This document shows, piece by piece, positions 56,683 to 64,000 of a stretch of DNA of 64,000 nt. The notes beneath the pieces are model-generated. The model did not search any database and was not told the origin of the DNA. It was given only the letters and a program-made list of their open reading frames with translations. The number at the start of each line of letters is the position of its first letter. Positions within the stretch are counted from its first letter, which is position 1. The DNA comes from Rheinheimera pacifica. GTDB lineage: Bacteria > Pseudomonadota > Gammaproteobacteria > Enterobacterales > Alteromonadaceae. A program made the translations under genes and the position numbers. The stretch spans positions 1 through 64,000 of the forward strand of contig NZ_JANUEM010000020.1 of NCBI RefSeq assembly GCF_024809855.1, written 5' to 3'.

Positions 56683-57534
56683 TTAGCCCAATAAAGATAA
56701 GGCTGCCTGTGGCCGCTGGTTTGCCTGCGCTAACACTGTTGTACTGGTTTGCTGCAGAATTTGCTGCCGGGTTAATTCGGCCGTTTCTTTAGCAAAATCC
56801 GTATCACGAATACGGCTGCGGGCAGCAGAAACGTTTTCAGAGATATTCGTTAAGTTACGAATAGTAGCCTGGAAACGGTTTTGCACCGCACCTAAATCAG
56901 CACGTTTGCCATCTACAGCTTTAATTGCGGCATCAATCTGCGCCATTGCCGCCGACGCACCATGGCTAGTACCTGCAACATAACTAAGGCTGTTTGAACC
57001 CAAACCTAAGCCTGTTGCAGTCCAACCATTCGCTCCACTGCTGGCAGCGATGTTAACGGAAATAAAGTCGTTAGCTGAGGCTTGAGCACCAACTAAAACC
57101 TTAGTAGAGAAGCTCCCTGTCAATAACTTGGTACCACCAAACTCTGTAGTATCAGCAATACGGGTAATTTCTGTTTTTAATGCGCTGAATTCTTTTTGCA
57201 AAGCAGCAATATCATCCTCATTACTGATACCGTTTTGTGCCTGTACTGCCAGTGTGCGCATACGCTGTAATGAGGTGGTAATTTCATCAAAGGCACCCTC
57301 TGCTACCTGCGCCAGTGAAATACCATCGTTAGCATTACGGGCTGCCTGATCTAAGCCGTTAACCTGACTGGTTAAACGGTTAGATATCTGCAAACCTGCC
57401 GCATCATCAGCAGCACTGTTAATGCGGAAACCTGAAGATAAGCGCTTAAACGCAACATCCAGTGAATTACCAGAGTTAAATAACTGACGCTGAGCATTCA
57501 GCGACGAGGTATTGGTATTTACAAATAAAGCCAT
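56683..57534 (-). CDS. fliC: Flagellin 1
   Basis: 283 residues. N-terminal D0/D1 (SLNAQRQLFNSGNSLDVAFK, RLSSGFRINSAADDAAGLQI) and C-terminal D1/D0 (VSAARSRIRDTDFAKETAEL, QANQRPQAALSLLG) flank a short Ser/Ala/Gly-rich centre, so the D2/D3 part is nearly absent. The centre holds Ser/Thr that could carry pseudaminic acid. Very close to flagellin 3. Sigma-28 promoter at 57635-57661. Confidence 0.97.
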   Translation of the reverse strand: MALFVNTNTSSLNAQRQLFNSGNSLDVAFKRLSSGFRINSAADDAAGLQISNRLTSQVNGLDQAARNANDGISLAQVAEGAFDEITTSLQRMRTLAVQAQNGISNEDDIAALQKEFSALKTEITRIADTTEFGGTKLLTGSFSTKVLVGAQASANDFISVNIAASSGANGWTATGLGLGSNSLSYVAGTSHGASAAMAQIDAAIKAVDGKRADLGAVQNRFQATIRNLTNISENVSAARSRIRDTDFAKETAELTRQQILQQTSTTVLAQANQRPQAALSLLG

Positions 57535-57606
57535 GAGTCACTCCTTAGTTGTCGGTAACAAAGCTACGTTCAACTGCTGTTTAAAATACGGTTATCCCGT
57601 TAACTG

Positions 57607-57626
57607 AGCCAAGCTGCAACTTGGCT
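57607..57626 (-). other. Stem-loop at the 5' end of the flagellin 1 message
   Basis: AGCCAAG/CTTGGCT, seven base pairs with a six-base loop, starting just after the expected sigma-28 start point. It may stabilise the messenger. Confidence 0.4.
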
Positions 57627-57634
57627 TAACCAGT

Positions 57635-57661
57635 ATTTCGGCCACGACTTCATATACTTTA
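57635..57661 (-). promoter_or_regulatory. Sigma-28 promoter of flagellin 1
   Basis: On the minus strand TAAAGTAT-N11-GCCGAAAT, 100 bases before the ATG; both elements fit the FliA consensus (TAAAGTTT-N11-GCCGATAA) with few mismatches. Confidence 0.65.
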
Positions 57662-57726
57662 GGAAAAAATCACTTTTTTTTAGGATATTTTTTAACGTCT
57701 GAAAAATCTATATATATCATAAGCAT

Positions 57727-57751
57727 AAAAATCACCACTAGGGTGATTTTT
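57727..57751 (-). terminator. Terminator of flagellin gene 2
   Basis: Stem AAAAATCACC/GGTGATTTTT with a five-base loop, four bases past the flagellin 2 stop; T-run on the minus strand. Confidence 0.75.
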
Positions 57752-57754
57752 ATG

Positions 57755-58582
57755 TTAGCCAGTTAAAACACTAAGAGCAGCCTGAGGCCTCTGGTTGGCT
57801 TGCGCCAGCACGGTTGTACTGCTCTGCTGTAATATTTGCGTTCTCGTCAGCTCAGCTGTTTCTTTTGCATAATCGGTATCACGTAACTGGCTACGCGACG
57901 CTGACACATTCTCGCTCACATTGCTTATATTACGTAAAGTACTCCCAAGTACATTTTGTTGGGCACCAAGTGCAGTCCTGACATTATCAGTTAACCCGAT
58001 AGCGTTATCCAGTGCGTCAATAACCGTTTCCGGCTCATCATTATCAAGGTTCACACTATCGATATTCAGCCCGGCACCGGTGATCGTGAAGTTATGATTT
58101 AAATTAACAGTAATAACTTGTCCGGCATTGGCTCCTACCAGAAAGTTGCGGTTGCCAGCTGAACCATCCAGCACCTTCAGGCCGCCAAATGACGTATTCT
58201 CTGCTATTACCTGAATGGTTTCCCTAAGCGTATTAAATTCTTTTTGCAACGCATCAGTATCCGCATCATTATTAATACCATTAGCTGACTGAATAGTTAA
58301 CACCCGCATTCTTTGCAATGCTCCGGTCACCTCATCTAGTGCGCTATCGGTGACCTGAATTAACGATATTGCATCAGCAGCATTACGGGCAGCCTGTTCC
58401 AGCCCTCCTACCTGTACAGTCAAACGATTTGAAATAACCAACCCGGCTGCATCATCAGCAGCACGGTTAATTTTAAAACCGGACGCTAGTTTCTCGAAAC
58501 TATTACTTAACCCGGAGGTAGCACGATCCAGTAGACGTTGTGAGCTTAAAGACGACTGGTTAGTGTTAACAAGTAGAGACAT
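57755..58582 (-). CDS. Flagellin 2 (divergent paralogue)
   Basis: 275 residues. The ends match flagellins (SLSSQRLLDRATSGLSNSFE, ASGFKINRAADDAAGLVISN, VSASRSQLRDTDYAKETAEL, ANQRPQAALSVLTG). The sequence differs clearly from flagellins 1 and 3, and the centre is short and Asn/Asp-rich. It is likely a minor filament subunit with a distinct position along the filament. Its own sigma-28 promoter and terminator make it a separate unit. Confidence 0.95.
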   Translation of the reverse strand: MSLLVNTNQSSLSSQRLLDRATSGLSNSFEKLASGFKINRAADDAAGLVISNRLTVQVGGLEQAARNAADAISLIQVTDSALDEVTGALQRMRVLTIQSANGINNDADTDALQKEFNTLRETIQVIAENTSFGGLKVLDGSAGNRNFLVGANAGQVITVNLNHNFTITGAGLNIDSVNLDNDEPETVIDALDNAIGLTDNVRTALGAQQNVLGSTLRNISNVSENVSASRSQLRDTDYAKETAELTRTQILQQSSTTVLAQANQRPQAALSVLTG

Positions 58583-58649
58583 ATGCCATTTCCGTTTAGA
58601 AATTGGGATTACACAATTGACCGTGCATATTATTTATGCTGATAACAAC

Positions 58650-58676
58650 CTATCGGCACACTATGCCTTTACTTTA
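58650..58676 (-). promoter_or_regulatory. Sigma-28 promoter of flagellin 2
   Basis: On the minus strand TAAAGTAA-N11-GCCGATAG, a near-consensus FliA promoter 67 bases before the ATG. A GCATA/TATGC stem (58625-58639) begins a few bases after the expected start point. Confidence 0.7.
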
Positions 58677-58699
58677 ATTTTTTGTTTAATTTCAAAAAG

Positions 58700-58725
58700 A
58701 TAAAGCCACCTTGCGGTGGCTTTAT
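58700..58725 (-). terminator. Terminator of flagellin gene 3
   Basis: Perfect 11-base stem ATAAAGCCACC/GGTGGCTTTAT with a TTGC loop, 18 bases after the stop. Confidence 0.75.
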
Positions 58726-58743
58726 TTAAGAAGCAACAGATTA

Positions 58744-59592
58744 TTACTGTAACAAGCTTAATGCAGCTTGTGGCCGTTGATTGGCTTGAGATAAAACCGT
58801 AGTGCTGGTTTGCTGCAGAATTTGTGTACGGGTTAATTCGGCCGTTTCTTTAGCAAAGTCGGTATCACGGATACGGCTGCGTGCAGCTGATACGTTTTCA
58901 GACACATTCGTTAAGTTACGGATAGTTGCCTGAAAACGGTTTTGTACCGCACCTAAGTCAGCACGTTTACCATCAACCTGCTTAATTGCTGCATCAATCT
59001 GTGCCATAGCAGCTGACGCACCCGTTACGGTATTAGCGGCAAACCCCAGGCTTTCAGTCAACTGCAAACCATTAGCTGTCCAGCCGTTCGCACCGCCACT
59101 TGCTGCGATATTAACAGAGATAAAGTCGTTAGCTGAGGCTTGAGCACCCACCAACACTTTAGTTGAGAATGTGCCTGTTAACAGCTTGGTGCCACCAAAC
59201 TCTGTGGTGTTGGCAATACGGGTAATTTCCGTTTTCAGTGCACTGAATTCTTTTTGCAAAGCCGCTACGTCATCAGCATTGCTGATACCGTTTTGCGCCT
59301 GAATAGCCAGAGTACGCATACGCTGTAATGAGGTGGTAATTTCATCAAAAGCCCCCTCAGCTACCTGCGCCAGCGAGATACCGTCATTGGCATTACGGGC
59401 GGCCTGATCTAAGCCGTTAATCTGGCTGGTTAAGCGGTTAGAGATTTGTAAGCCTGCAGCATCATCAGCAGCGCTGTTAATCCGAAAACCAGATGATAAA
59501 CGTTTAAATGCTACATCAAGCGAATTACCAGAGTTAACTAATTGACGCTGTGCATTTAATGACGATGTATTGGTGTTTACAAATAAAGCCAT
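58744..59592 (-). CDS. Flagellin 3
   Basis: 282 residues, nearly a copy of flagellin 1 (same D0/D1 and ARSRIRDTDFAKETAEL), differing mainly in the short centre (GLQLTESLGFAANTVTG against GLGLGSNSLSYVAGTSHG). Ends in Gln (LSLLQ) where flagellin 1 ends in Gly. First of the flagellin run, with the best sigma-28 promoter. Recent duplication or gene conversion with flagellin 1 is likely. Confidence 0.97.
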   Translation of the reverse strand: MALFVNTNTSSLNAQRQLVNSGNSLDVAFKRLSSGFRINSAADDAAGLQISNRLTSQINGLDQAARNANDGISLAQVAEGAFDEITTSLQRMRTLAIQAQNGISNADDVAALQKEFSALKTEITRIANTTEFGGTKLLTGTFSTKVLVGAQASANDFISVNIAASGGANGWTANGLQLTESLGFAANTVTGASAAMAQIDAAIKQVDGKRADLGAVQNRFQATIRNLTNVSENVSAARSRIRDTDFAKETAELTRTQILQQTSTTVLSQANQRPQAALSLLQ

Positions 59593-59623
59593 GGTGGTTC
59601 TCCTGCTACTGAGTTCGGTATTG

Positions 59624-59650
59624 GCAACCCCCCGTTAGTTGGGCAGTTGC
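59624..59650 (-). other. Stem-loop at the 5' end of the flagellin 3 message
   Basis: GCAAC/GTTGC outer stem and CCC/GGG inner stem with a symmetric internal loop, just after the expected start point. Confidence 0.35.
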
Positions 59651-59669
59651 TATGTTTCGCGTTAATTAT

Positions 59670-59696
59670 TTATCGGAACCAGAGAGGAAAACTTGA
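59670..59696 (-). promoter_or_regulatory. Sigma-28 promoter of flagellin 3
   Basis: On the minus strand TCAAGTTT-N11-TCCGATAA, close to consensus, 77 bases before the ATG. Confidence 0.75.
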
Positions 59697-59753
59697 GCAG
59701 ATTTTTTTACTTTTTTAATTTTTAACTGATTGATTTTATTTTTAAATAAAAGC

Positions 59754-59780
59754 TAAAGTCGGCAGCAAGACTGCCGATAA
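59754..59780 (+). promoter_or_regulatory. Sigma-28-like promoter on the opposite strand, reading into flgL
   Basis: TAAAGTCG-N11-GCCGATAA on the plus strand: perfect -10 and 6/8 -35 with exact spacing. It points antisense into the flgL 3' end from 10 bases away. It overlaps a TCGGCAG/CTGCCGA stem (59759-59777) that may instead be the flgL terminator. Confidence 0.4.
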
Positions 59781-59789
59781 ATGCCGCTT

Positions 59790-61025
59790 TTAACGAATGT
59801 AATCAAACAGACTAACACCCGATACTTTGGTAAAAGTAGCTGAAATGGCTTGCAGAGCAATTTCCTGCTTGGTAATTTCTGTTAGTGCTGCCGCGTAATC
59901 TACCTCAGATATATCAGCCCTGTAGGCTTTATTATTAATGGTTAAATCTTCGTTAGTGCCAAATACACTGTCTAGTACATTAACCCGGCCACCAATAGTA
60001 GATAGAGAGCTATCGATATTTGAGGCAGCAGAAGTAATTTGATTTACAGTATCACTAATCATATTTGTAAATTCAAAATCAGATATAGCAGGGTTCTCCA
60101 GCGCTGTAATAAACTCACCTATGGTGGTCAGCATATTTTTCTTCTCTGGTGGCTGCAAAGAAAAATCTACCTGCCCTGGTACAGCAGTTGCCCCATTTAC
60201 ATTGATGGTTAAGCCATTGAACTGGATAGGAGCATTCGGCGTAAAAGCGCCGGTTACTGGCGGAACTAAGGCTGCGCCATTTTGCAGGATCTCATAGGTG
60301 GATGGAGCTGTAAGTACAACACTAAAATCGTTGTTTGCAGGTGTAAGGCTGTCATATGTTTGTTTGTAGTAGGCATCAAACTGGCCCTGATCTGCAACAA
60401 CAACATTTGCACTGGTCGCCCCACCGGCACTGATCACAGCAGGAGTTGTTTTAAAACGGGCATCAACATTCTCAAACACAAACTTACCGCTGTCATTGCC
60501 AGGCAACGCAATAGTCGGTGAAATTTGCAGGGCTTTTTGCCCATCATCCCCCTGAAATTCATAGATGCCCGTGGCATTATTGAGGCTGTAGCTCTGCTTT
60601 TTATCCTGATAACCGGAGAAAATATACCCTCCCTCCGCATTCCGACTATTCATTAAGTCCAGTAATTCAATCTGAATATTCTTCAGTTCCTGCGCCAGTG
60701 CACCACGTTCTGCCTCAGTGTAGGTTGCATTACCAGCAGCAATCGCCAGCATGCTTACCCTATCCAATGAGGTTCGCATACTACTCAAAACGGTTTCTTC
60801 CAGCGCGAGGTTATTTTTCAATAGCACGCTGTTATTCTGATACTGAGCAACCTGCTCAAGGTTCTGATCAAGGCCAAGCACTTTGGCTGATGCGGCAGGG
60901 TCATCAGCCGGTGTCAGAATACGGGTCTGCTTGGTTAACTGATCCTGCGCCCGGTTCATTTTTTGCTGGGTGTTTAAAATGCCATCTAAACCGGCATTAA
61001 ACTTCATGTTAAAAGATAATCTCAT
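59790..61025 (-). CDS. flgL: Flagellar hook-filament junction protein FlgL (HAP3)
   Basis: 411 residues from the ATG at 61023-61025; a GTG one codon earlier touches the flgK stop. Flagellin-like N-terminus (MKFNAGLDGILNTQQKMNRA, TRILTPADDPAASAKVLGL) and C-terminus (YRADISEVDYAAALTEITKQ, ISATFTKVSGVSLFDYI). It joins FlgK to the filament. The central insert is large, as in related genera. Confidence 0.96.
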   Translation of the reverse strand: MRLSFNMKFNAGLDGILNTQQKMNRAQDQLTKQTRILTPADDPAASAKVLGLDQNLEQVAQYQNNSVLLKNNLALEETVLSSMRTSLDRVSMLAIAAGNATYTEAERGALAQELKNIQIELLDLMNSRNAEGGYIFSGYQDKKQSYSLNNATGIYEFQGDDGQKALQISPTIALPGNDSGKFVFENVDARFKTTPAVISAGGATSANVVVADQGQFDAYYKQTYDSLTPANNDFSVVLTAPSTYEILQNGAALVPPVTGAFTPNAPIQFNGLTINVNGATAVPGQVDFSLQPPEKKNMLTTIGEFITALENPAISDFEFTNMISDTVNQITSAASNIDSSLSTIGGRVNVLDSVFGTNEDLTINNKAYRADISEVDYAAALTEITKQEIALQAISATFTKVSGVSLFDYIR

Positions 61026-61027
61026 CA

Positions 61028-63046
61028 CTACCTCACTGCCGCTAACAGGGTGTCAAACACGGTTTGCGATGTGGAAATAATTTGTGCCGCTGCCGCATAA
61101 GTTTGCTGGAACCGGATCAGGTTAGATGCCTCTTCATCCAGACTGACACCGGATAACGATTCATACCAGGCCGTGGTTTGTTCTAACAAAGCTTTGCCTG
61201 CCGCTTCGTTGTTACGTCCCTGGCTGGTGCGCTCACCAATCAAACTAACCATATCGGCATAAGACTGATTAAAGTTTACAGCATTTGCGCTATCAGGAGC
61301 TGACAACAGGTTTAATCTGGTAGTTTGTGCAGTTTGTAATGCAGACAAAGCCAGGCCATTGCGGTTGTCGCTAAAACCACCGTCATTAAAGCTGATACTA
61401 AAGGTATCGCCCACACTGGGAATACCTGTAACGGAAAAGTCAAAGCCAACATCAACACCTGCCTGAGCAAAAATATCCTGATACTGGCTTGAGCCAAAAG
61501 CTGCCGTTGCCACCGGATTACCGAGGTTGTCTACAATTTCAAAGGTATCCCCGCCCATGTACGTCATGGTCCAGGGGCCATTGATTAAACCTGAAGGTGT
61601 ATCAAAACCATAAGCCGGCAACGTAGCCGGGGTAGTATCGCTAACCTTAACTGCTTCAATCTGGGCATTACCCAAATTATTTACAGTAAAACCGGTGCGC
61701 ACTGGTGATGCAAGGGCAATATCTTCCGGCCGGGTAGTTGCCAGTGTTAGGGTTCTTGATGCGGTACTAAGGGGCTTTAGTTCAAACCGGTCCCCCACAG
61801 CCGGAGCACCGGTTAGCGTAATTTCCAAACCGTATAAATCACCACCGGCATCGGCAGAACTGATCGTTGCCGGAAAGCCGCCCACAGGTACTACTTTGTC
61901 GGAACCAACTATTACCTCACCTTTTGCATCCAAAGCCTGGATCCGCACGGCACCGGCTTCAACTGTCAGCAAAAAATCGTTAGGAGGCAAGTTTTTGCCT
62001 TGCCCTGCCTCTATAGTTACATTGACAGCACCGGCTCCGGTATTGTTAGGATAGGCAAAACCACTGCTGGTTGGCAGGTTGAATAAGTTACCGCCAATTT
62101 CACCGTTTAAATTCATACCTAAACGGTTTTGTGTGTTCATCGCGTCGGTCATTGATAACGCTAACTGCCCAAGCCGGTTTTGCGTGGGGATCAGAATTTC
62201 TTCACGAAAGGCCAGCAAACCGCCAATTTTCCCACCAAGCTTTTCGACATCAACATCACGCTCCACAGTGGTGCGGCCGGATAACTGCAGCTTTAAGTCA
62301 CGCTCGGATGGATCAGGGCTACCACGCATCGAAATAAGATTAAAATCACCCCGCTCAACGACTAACGATTGGCCGGTCGCCAGAAACACCATTTTCTCAC
62401 CGTTTTCTGCGTCTAGCGTGCGGATCTCAACCATTTCAGACAGTTTTTGGATAGCCAGATCACGTTTATCCAGTAAGTCCAGTGGCACCGGCCGGCTGTT
62501 GCCGGTACCGTAGGAAGCTATTTCCTGATTCAAACTCGCGATTTGCTTAATGTAGGCATTGGTTTCGCTGGTATAGATATCCAGTTGCTGATTAACAAAG
62601 TTATCCTGATCCAACACCAGGCTGGATAAGGTATTAAATTTATCCAGCAAAGCCTGCGAACTGCCGATAATTAGCTGGCGGTTTGCCAGTGTGGCAGGCT
62701 CGTTGTTAGCAATCTGAAACTGTTTAAACAGGTCATTCATACCGGTAGCGATACTATTGGCAGGGTTTGAAAACAACGCATCTACCCGGTTGGCTTCGGC
62801 AACATATTGCTGGGCAAAGCTATAGTTAGAGGTATCACGGCGCAGTTGCTTCAGGGTAAACTCACTGATTAAACGCTCTGTTGTGCCTTTGCCAACCCCT
62901 AAACCCAGCATCTGCGACTGAAACTCTGTACGCTGACGCACATAGCCTTCAGTATTAATATTAGCAATGTTATTACTGGTTGTACTGAGCGAAGTACTGC
63001 TGGCAAGTACTGCCGAGGTACCAATCTTAAGTAAGTTATCTGACAT
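61028..63046 (-). CDS. flgK: Flagellar hook-associated protein FlgK (HAP1)
   Basis: 672 residues from the ATG at 63044-63046, with GGAGAG upstream; a longer frame is unlikely. N-terminal rod/hook motif TSLSTTSNNIANINTEGYVR, then LFKQFQIANNEPATLANRQL and LLDKRDLAIQKLSEMVEI, and C-terminal SGVSLDEEASNLIRFQQTYA. FlgK is the first hook-filament junction protein. It lies between flgJ and flgL. Confidence 0.97.
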   Translation of the reverse strand: MSDNLLKIGTSAVLASSTSLSTTSNNIANINTEGYVRQRTEFQSQMLGLGVGKGTTERLISEFTLKQLRRDTSNYSFAQQYVAEANRVDALFSNPANSIATGMNDLFKQFQIANNEPATLANRQLIIGSSQALLDKFNTLSSLVLDQDNFVNQQLDIYTSETNAYIKQIASLNQEIASYGTGNSRPVPLDLLDKRDLAIQKLSEMVEIRTLDAENGEKMVFLATGQSLVVERGDFNLISMRGSPDPSERDLKLQLSGRTTVERDVDVEKLGGKIGGLLAFREEILIPTQNRLGQLALSMTDAMNTQNRLGMNLNGEIGGNLFNLPTSSGFAYPNNTGAGAVNVTIEAGQGKNLPPNDFLLTVEAGAVRIQALDAKGEVIVGSDKVVPVGGFPATISSADAGGDLYGLEITLTGAPAVGDRFELKPLSTASRTLTLATTRPEDIALASPVRTGFTVNNLGNAQIEAVKVSDTTPATLPAYGFDTPSGLINGPWTMTYMGGDTFEIVDNLGNPVATAAFGSSQYQDIFAQAGVDVGFDFSVTGIPSVGDTFSISFNDGGFSDNRNGLALSALQTAQTTRLNLLSAPDSANAVNFNQSYADMVSLIGERTSQGRNNEAAGKALLEQTTAWYESLSGVSLDEEASNLIRFQQTYAAAAQIISTSQTVFDTLLAAVR

Positions 63047-63084
63047 TGCTCTCTCCACCAACGCTACCGGCAGCGCTTAGTTTG

Positions 63085-64000
63085 TTATTCATCGGCGCTA
63101 TCGCCAAAATCTTGAGTAGCGCCTTGCTCCTGGCGCACCCTGTCAAAGGCTGTGCTTTGATATACCGCCATAATTTTTTGTGCATAGGCCGGGTCTGTGG
63201 CATAGCCAGCTGCCTGTAACTGTTCAAAATACGCTTTAGTATCCCCGGTGGCCTGCACTGCATCCTGATAACGCGGATTTTGCTTAATAAAATTGGCATA
63301 ATCCTGCAGGCTATGTTCTGGTGAAGTATAAGAGCGGAATTTTGCCTGTTCTTTTTTGGCAATACCGCCCCGGTATTCCAGGGTATCGACTACAGCAGTT
63401 TCTCCCTGCCAGCCATTGTTGGCTTTAATGCCAAATAAATTAAAACTGCTGTCACCTTTCGCGGTTTTTATCACGCGCTGGCCCCAGCCAGTTTCCAGTG
63501 CTGCTTGTGCTATCAGGGCTAATGGATCTAACCCCAGAGTTTTGGCGGTTTCGCGTGCTGCCGGTAACAAAGTACGGACAAACTGCTCGGGGGTTGCCAC
63601 CTGCCATGCTGGTTTTACCGTCTCTGGCTGTGCAGTTGCAATATTATTACCAGCGGCTAACTCAGTTGCAGAGGCCGCATCAATGCCAGCATCTGCTTGC
63701 TCTGCTGCCGGCGTAGCAACCTTTACGGCCGGTAAAATATAACGCGGCATTTGCAGTGTTTTAGCTTCACTAAACGTAGAGTTGTTATCTGGCGAGGATT
63801 TTTTACCCAGTGCCGGGCTAAGTTGCTCTACCAACAAGTCAGCCAGCCCCAGCGCACCTTTTTGTGCCAGCTCTGTTGCCATTTGGCTGTCGTGCATGTC
63901 GCGATAAAACTTGGTGGTTTGGCTGTTCATCATGCCATCCACTTCAAACGCTTCATTGGCTTTGCGCATGCTGCTTAACAACATACCAAAGAAAATTGAT
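63085..64000 (-). CDS. flgJ: Flagellar rod-cap/peptidoglycan hydrolase FlgJ (5' end outside window)
   Basis: The frame stays open to the window edge (SIFFGMLLSSMRKANEAFE, the end of the rod-cap N-terminal motif), so roughly the first 35-40 residues are missing. The linker (~70-150) is Ala/Thr-rich; the C-terminal glucosaminidase domain has LIAQAALETGWGQRVIKT (catalytic Glu), FNLFGIKANNGW and YANFIKQNPRY. It caps the growing rod and opens the cell wall. Next gene is flgK. Confidence 0.95.
   Translation of the reverse strand, partial: SIFFGMLLSSMRKANEAFEVDGMMNSQTTKFYRDMHDSQMATELAQKGALGLADLLVEQLSPALGKKSSPDNNSTFSEAKTLQMPRYILPAVKVATPAAEQADAGIDAASATELAAGNNIATAQPETVKPAWQVATPEQFVRTLLPAARETAKTLGLDPLALIAQAALETGWGQRVIKTAKGDSSFNLFGIKANNGWQGETAVVDTLEYRGGIAKKEQAKFRSYTSPEHSLQDYANFIKQNPRYQDAVQATGDTKAYFEQLQAAGYATDPAYAQKIMAVYQSTAFDRVRQEQGATQDFGDSADE

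Overview
The window comes from a motile gammaproteobacterium with a polar, sigma-54/FlrA-type flagellar system. Gene order, the FlrA-FlrB-FlrC cascade and protein style suggest the Alteromonadales/Rheinheimera-Alishewanella neighbourhood; this is a judgement by eye and the genus is not proven. Almost everything from 8.6 kb to the right edge is flagellar assembly or flagellin-glycosylation machinery. The left 8.5 kb is a separate polymorphic-toxin (Rhs) locus.

Layout. (1) 0.1-8.5 kb, all minus strand: one full-length, Sec-signal-bearing Rhs protein with a C-terminal tip and a membrane immunity candidate, followed by three displaced Rhs C-terminal cassettes. Each cassette repeats the same core end, then carries a different tip and its own small neighbour gene(s). 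A nucleotidyltransferase-fold gene sits directly upstream of rhs. (2) 8.6-21.8 kb, minus: fliE-F-G-H-I-J-K-L-M-N-O-P-Q-R-flhB, in two runs (fliEFGHIJ, fliK-flhB). (3) 21.9-26.0 kb, minus: regulators flrC, flrB, flrA, with a sigma-54 promoter and a FleQ/FlrA-type box in front of flrB and a sigma-54 promoter in front of fliE. A degenerate flagellin-like gene lies just beyond flrA. (4) 27.1-34.9 kb, plus: pseudaminic acid operon pseB-C-F-G-I-H, extended by an acyl carrier protein, an acyl-AMP ligase and a ketoreductase-like SDR. (5) 35-38.5 kb: a PEP-CTERM protein with its own sigma-54 promoter and two glycosyltransferases, an AT-richer patch. (6) 38.5-54 kb, minus: a sugar-modification operon. 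It holds CDP-glucose synthesis (rfbF, rfbG), a 3,5-epimerase, a C-methyltransferase, a DegT aminotransferase, an N-formyltransferase, a CmcI-like methyltransferase, UDP-galactopyranose mutase, several glycosyltransferases, and a Maf/DUF115 flagellin glycosyltransferase. (7) 54-64 kb, minus: fliT, fliS, fliD, flaG, three short flagellins each with a sigma-28 promoter, flgL, flgK and the cut-off flgJ.

How it works together. FlrA (probably from a sigma-70 promoter) would switch on flrBC through sigma-54; FlrC would then activate fliE and probably pseB. Sigma-28 drives the flagellins. Pse enzymes make CMP-pseudaminic acid, perhaps with an unusual acyl group. Maf attaches the nonulosonate to flagellin, and the CDP-sugar, Galf and glycosyltransferase genes presumably build further decoration. 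The Rhs locus is functionally unrelated and lies where flhA normally follows flhB. All family calls rest on reading motifs and context; no database search was run.
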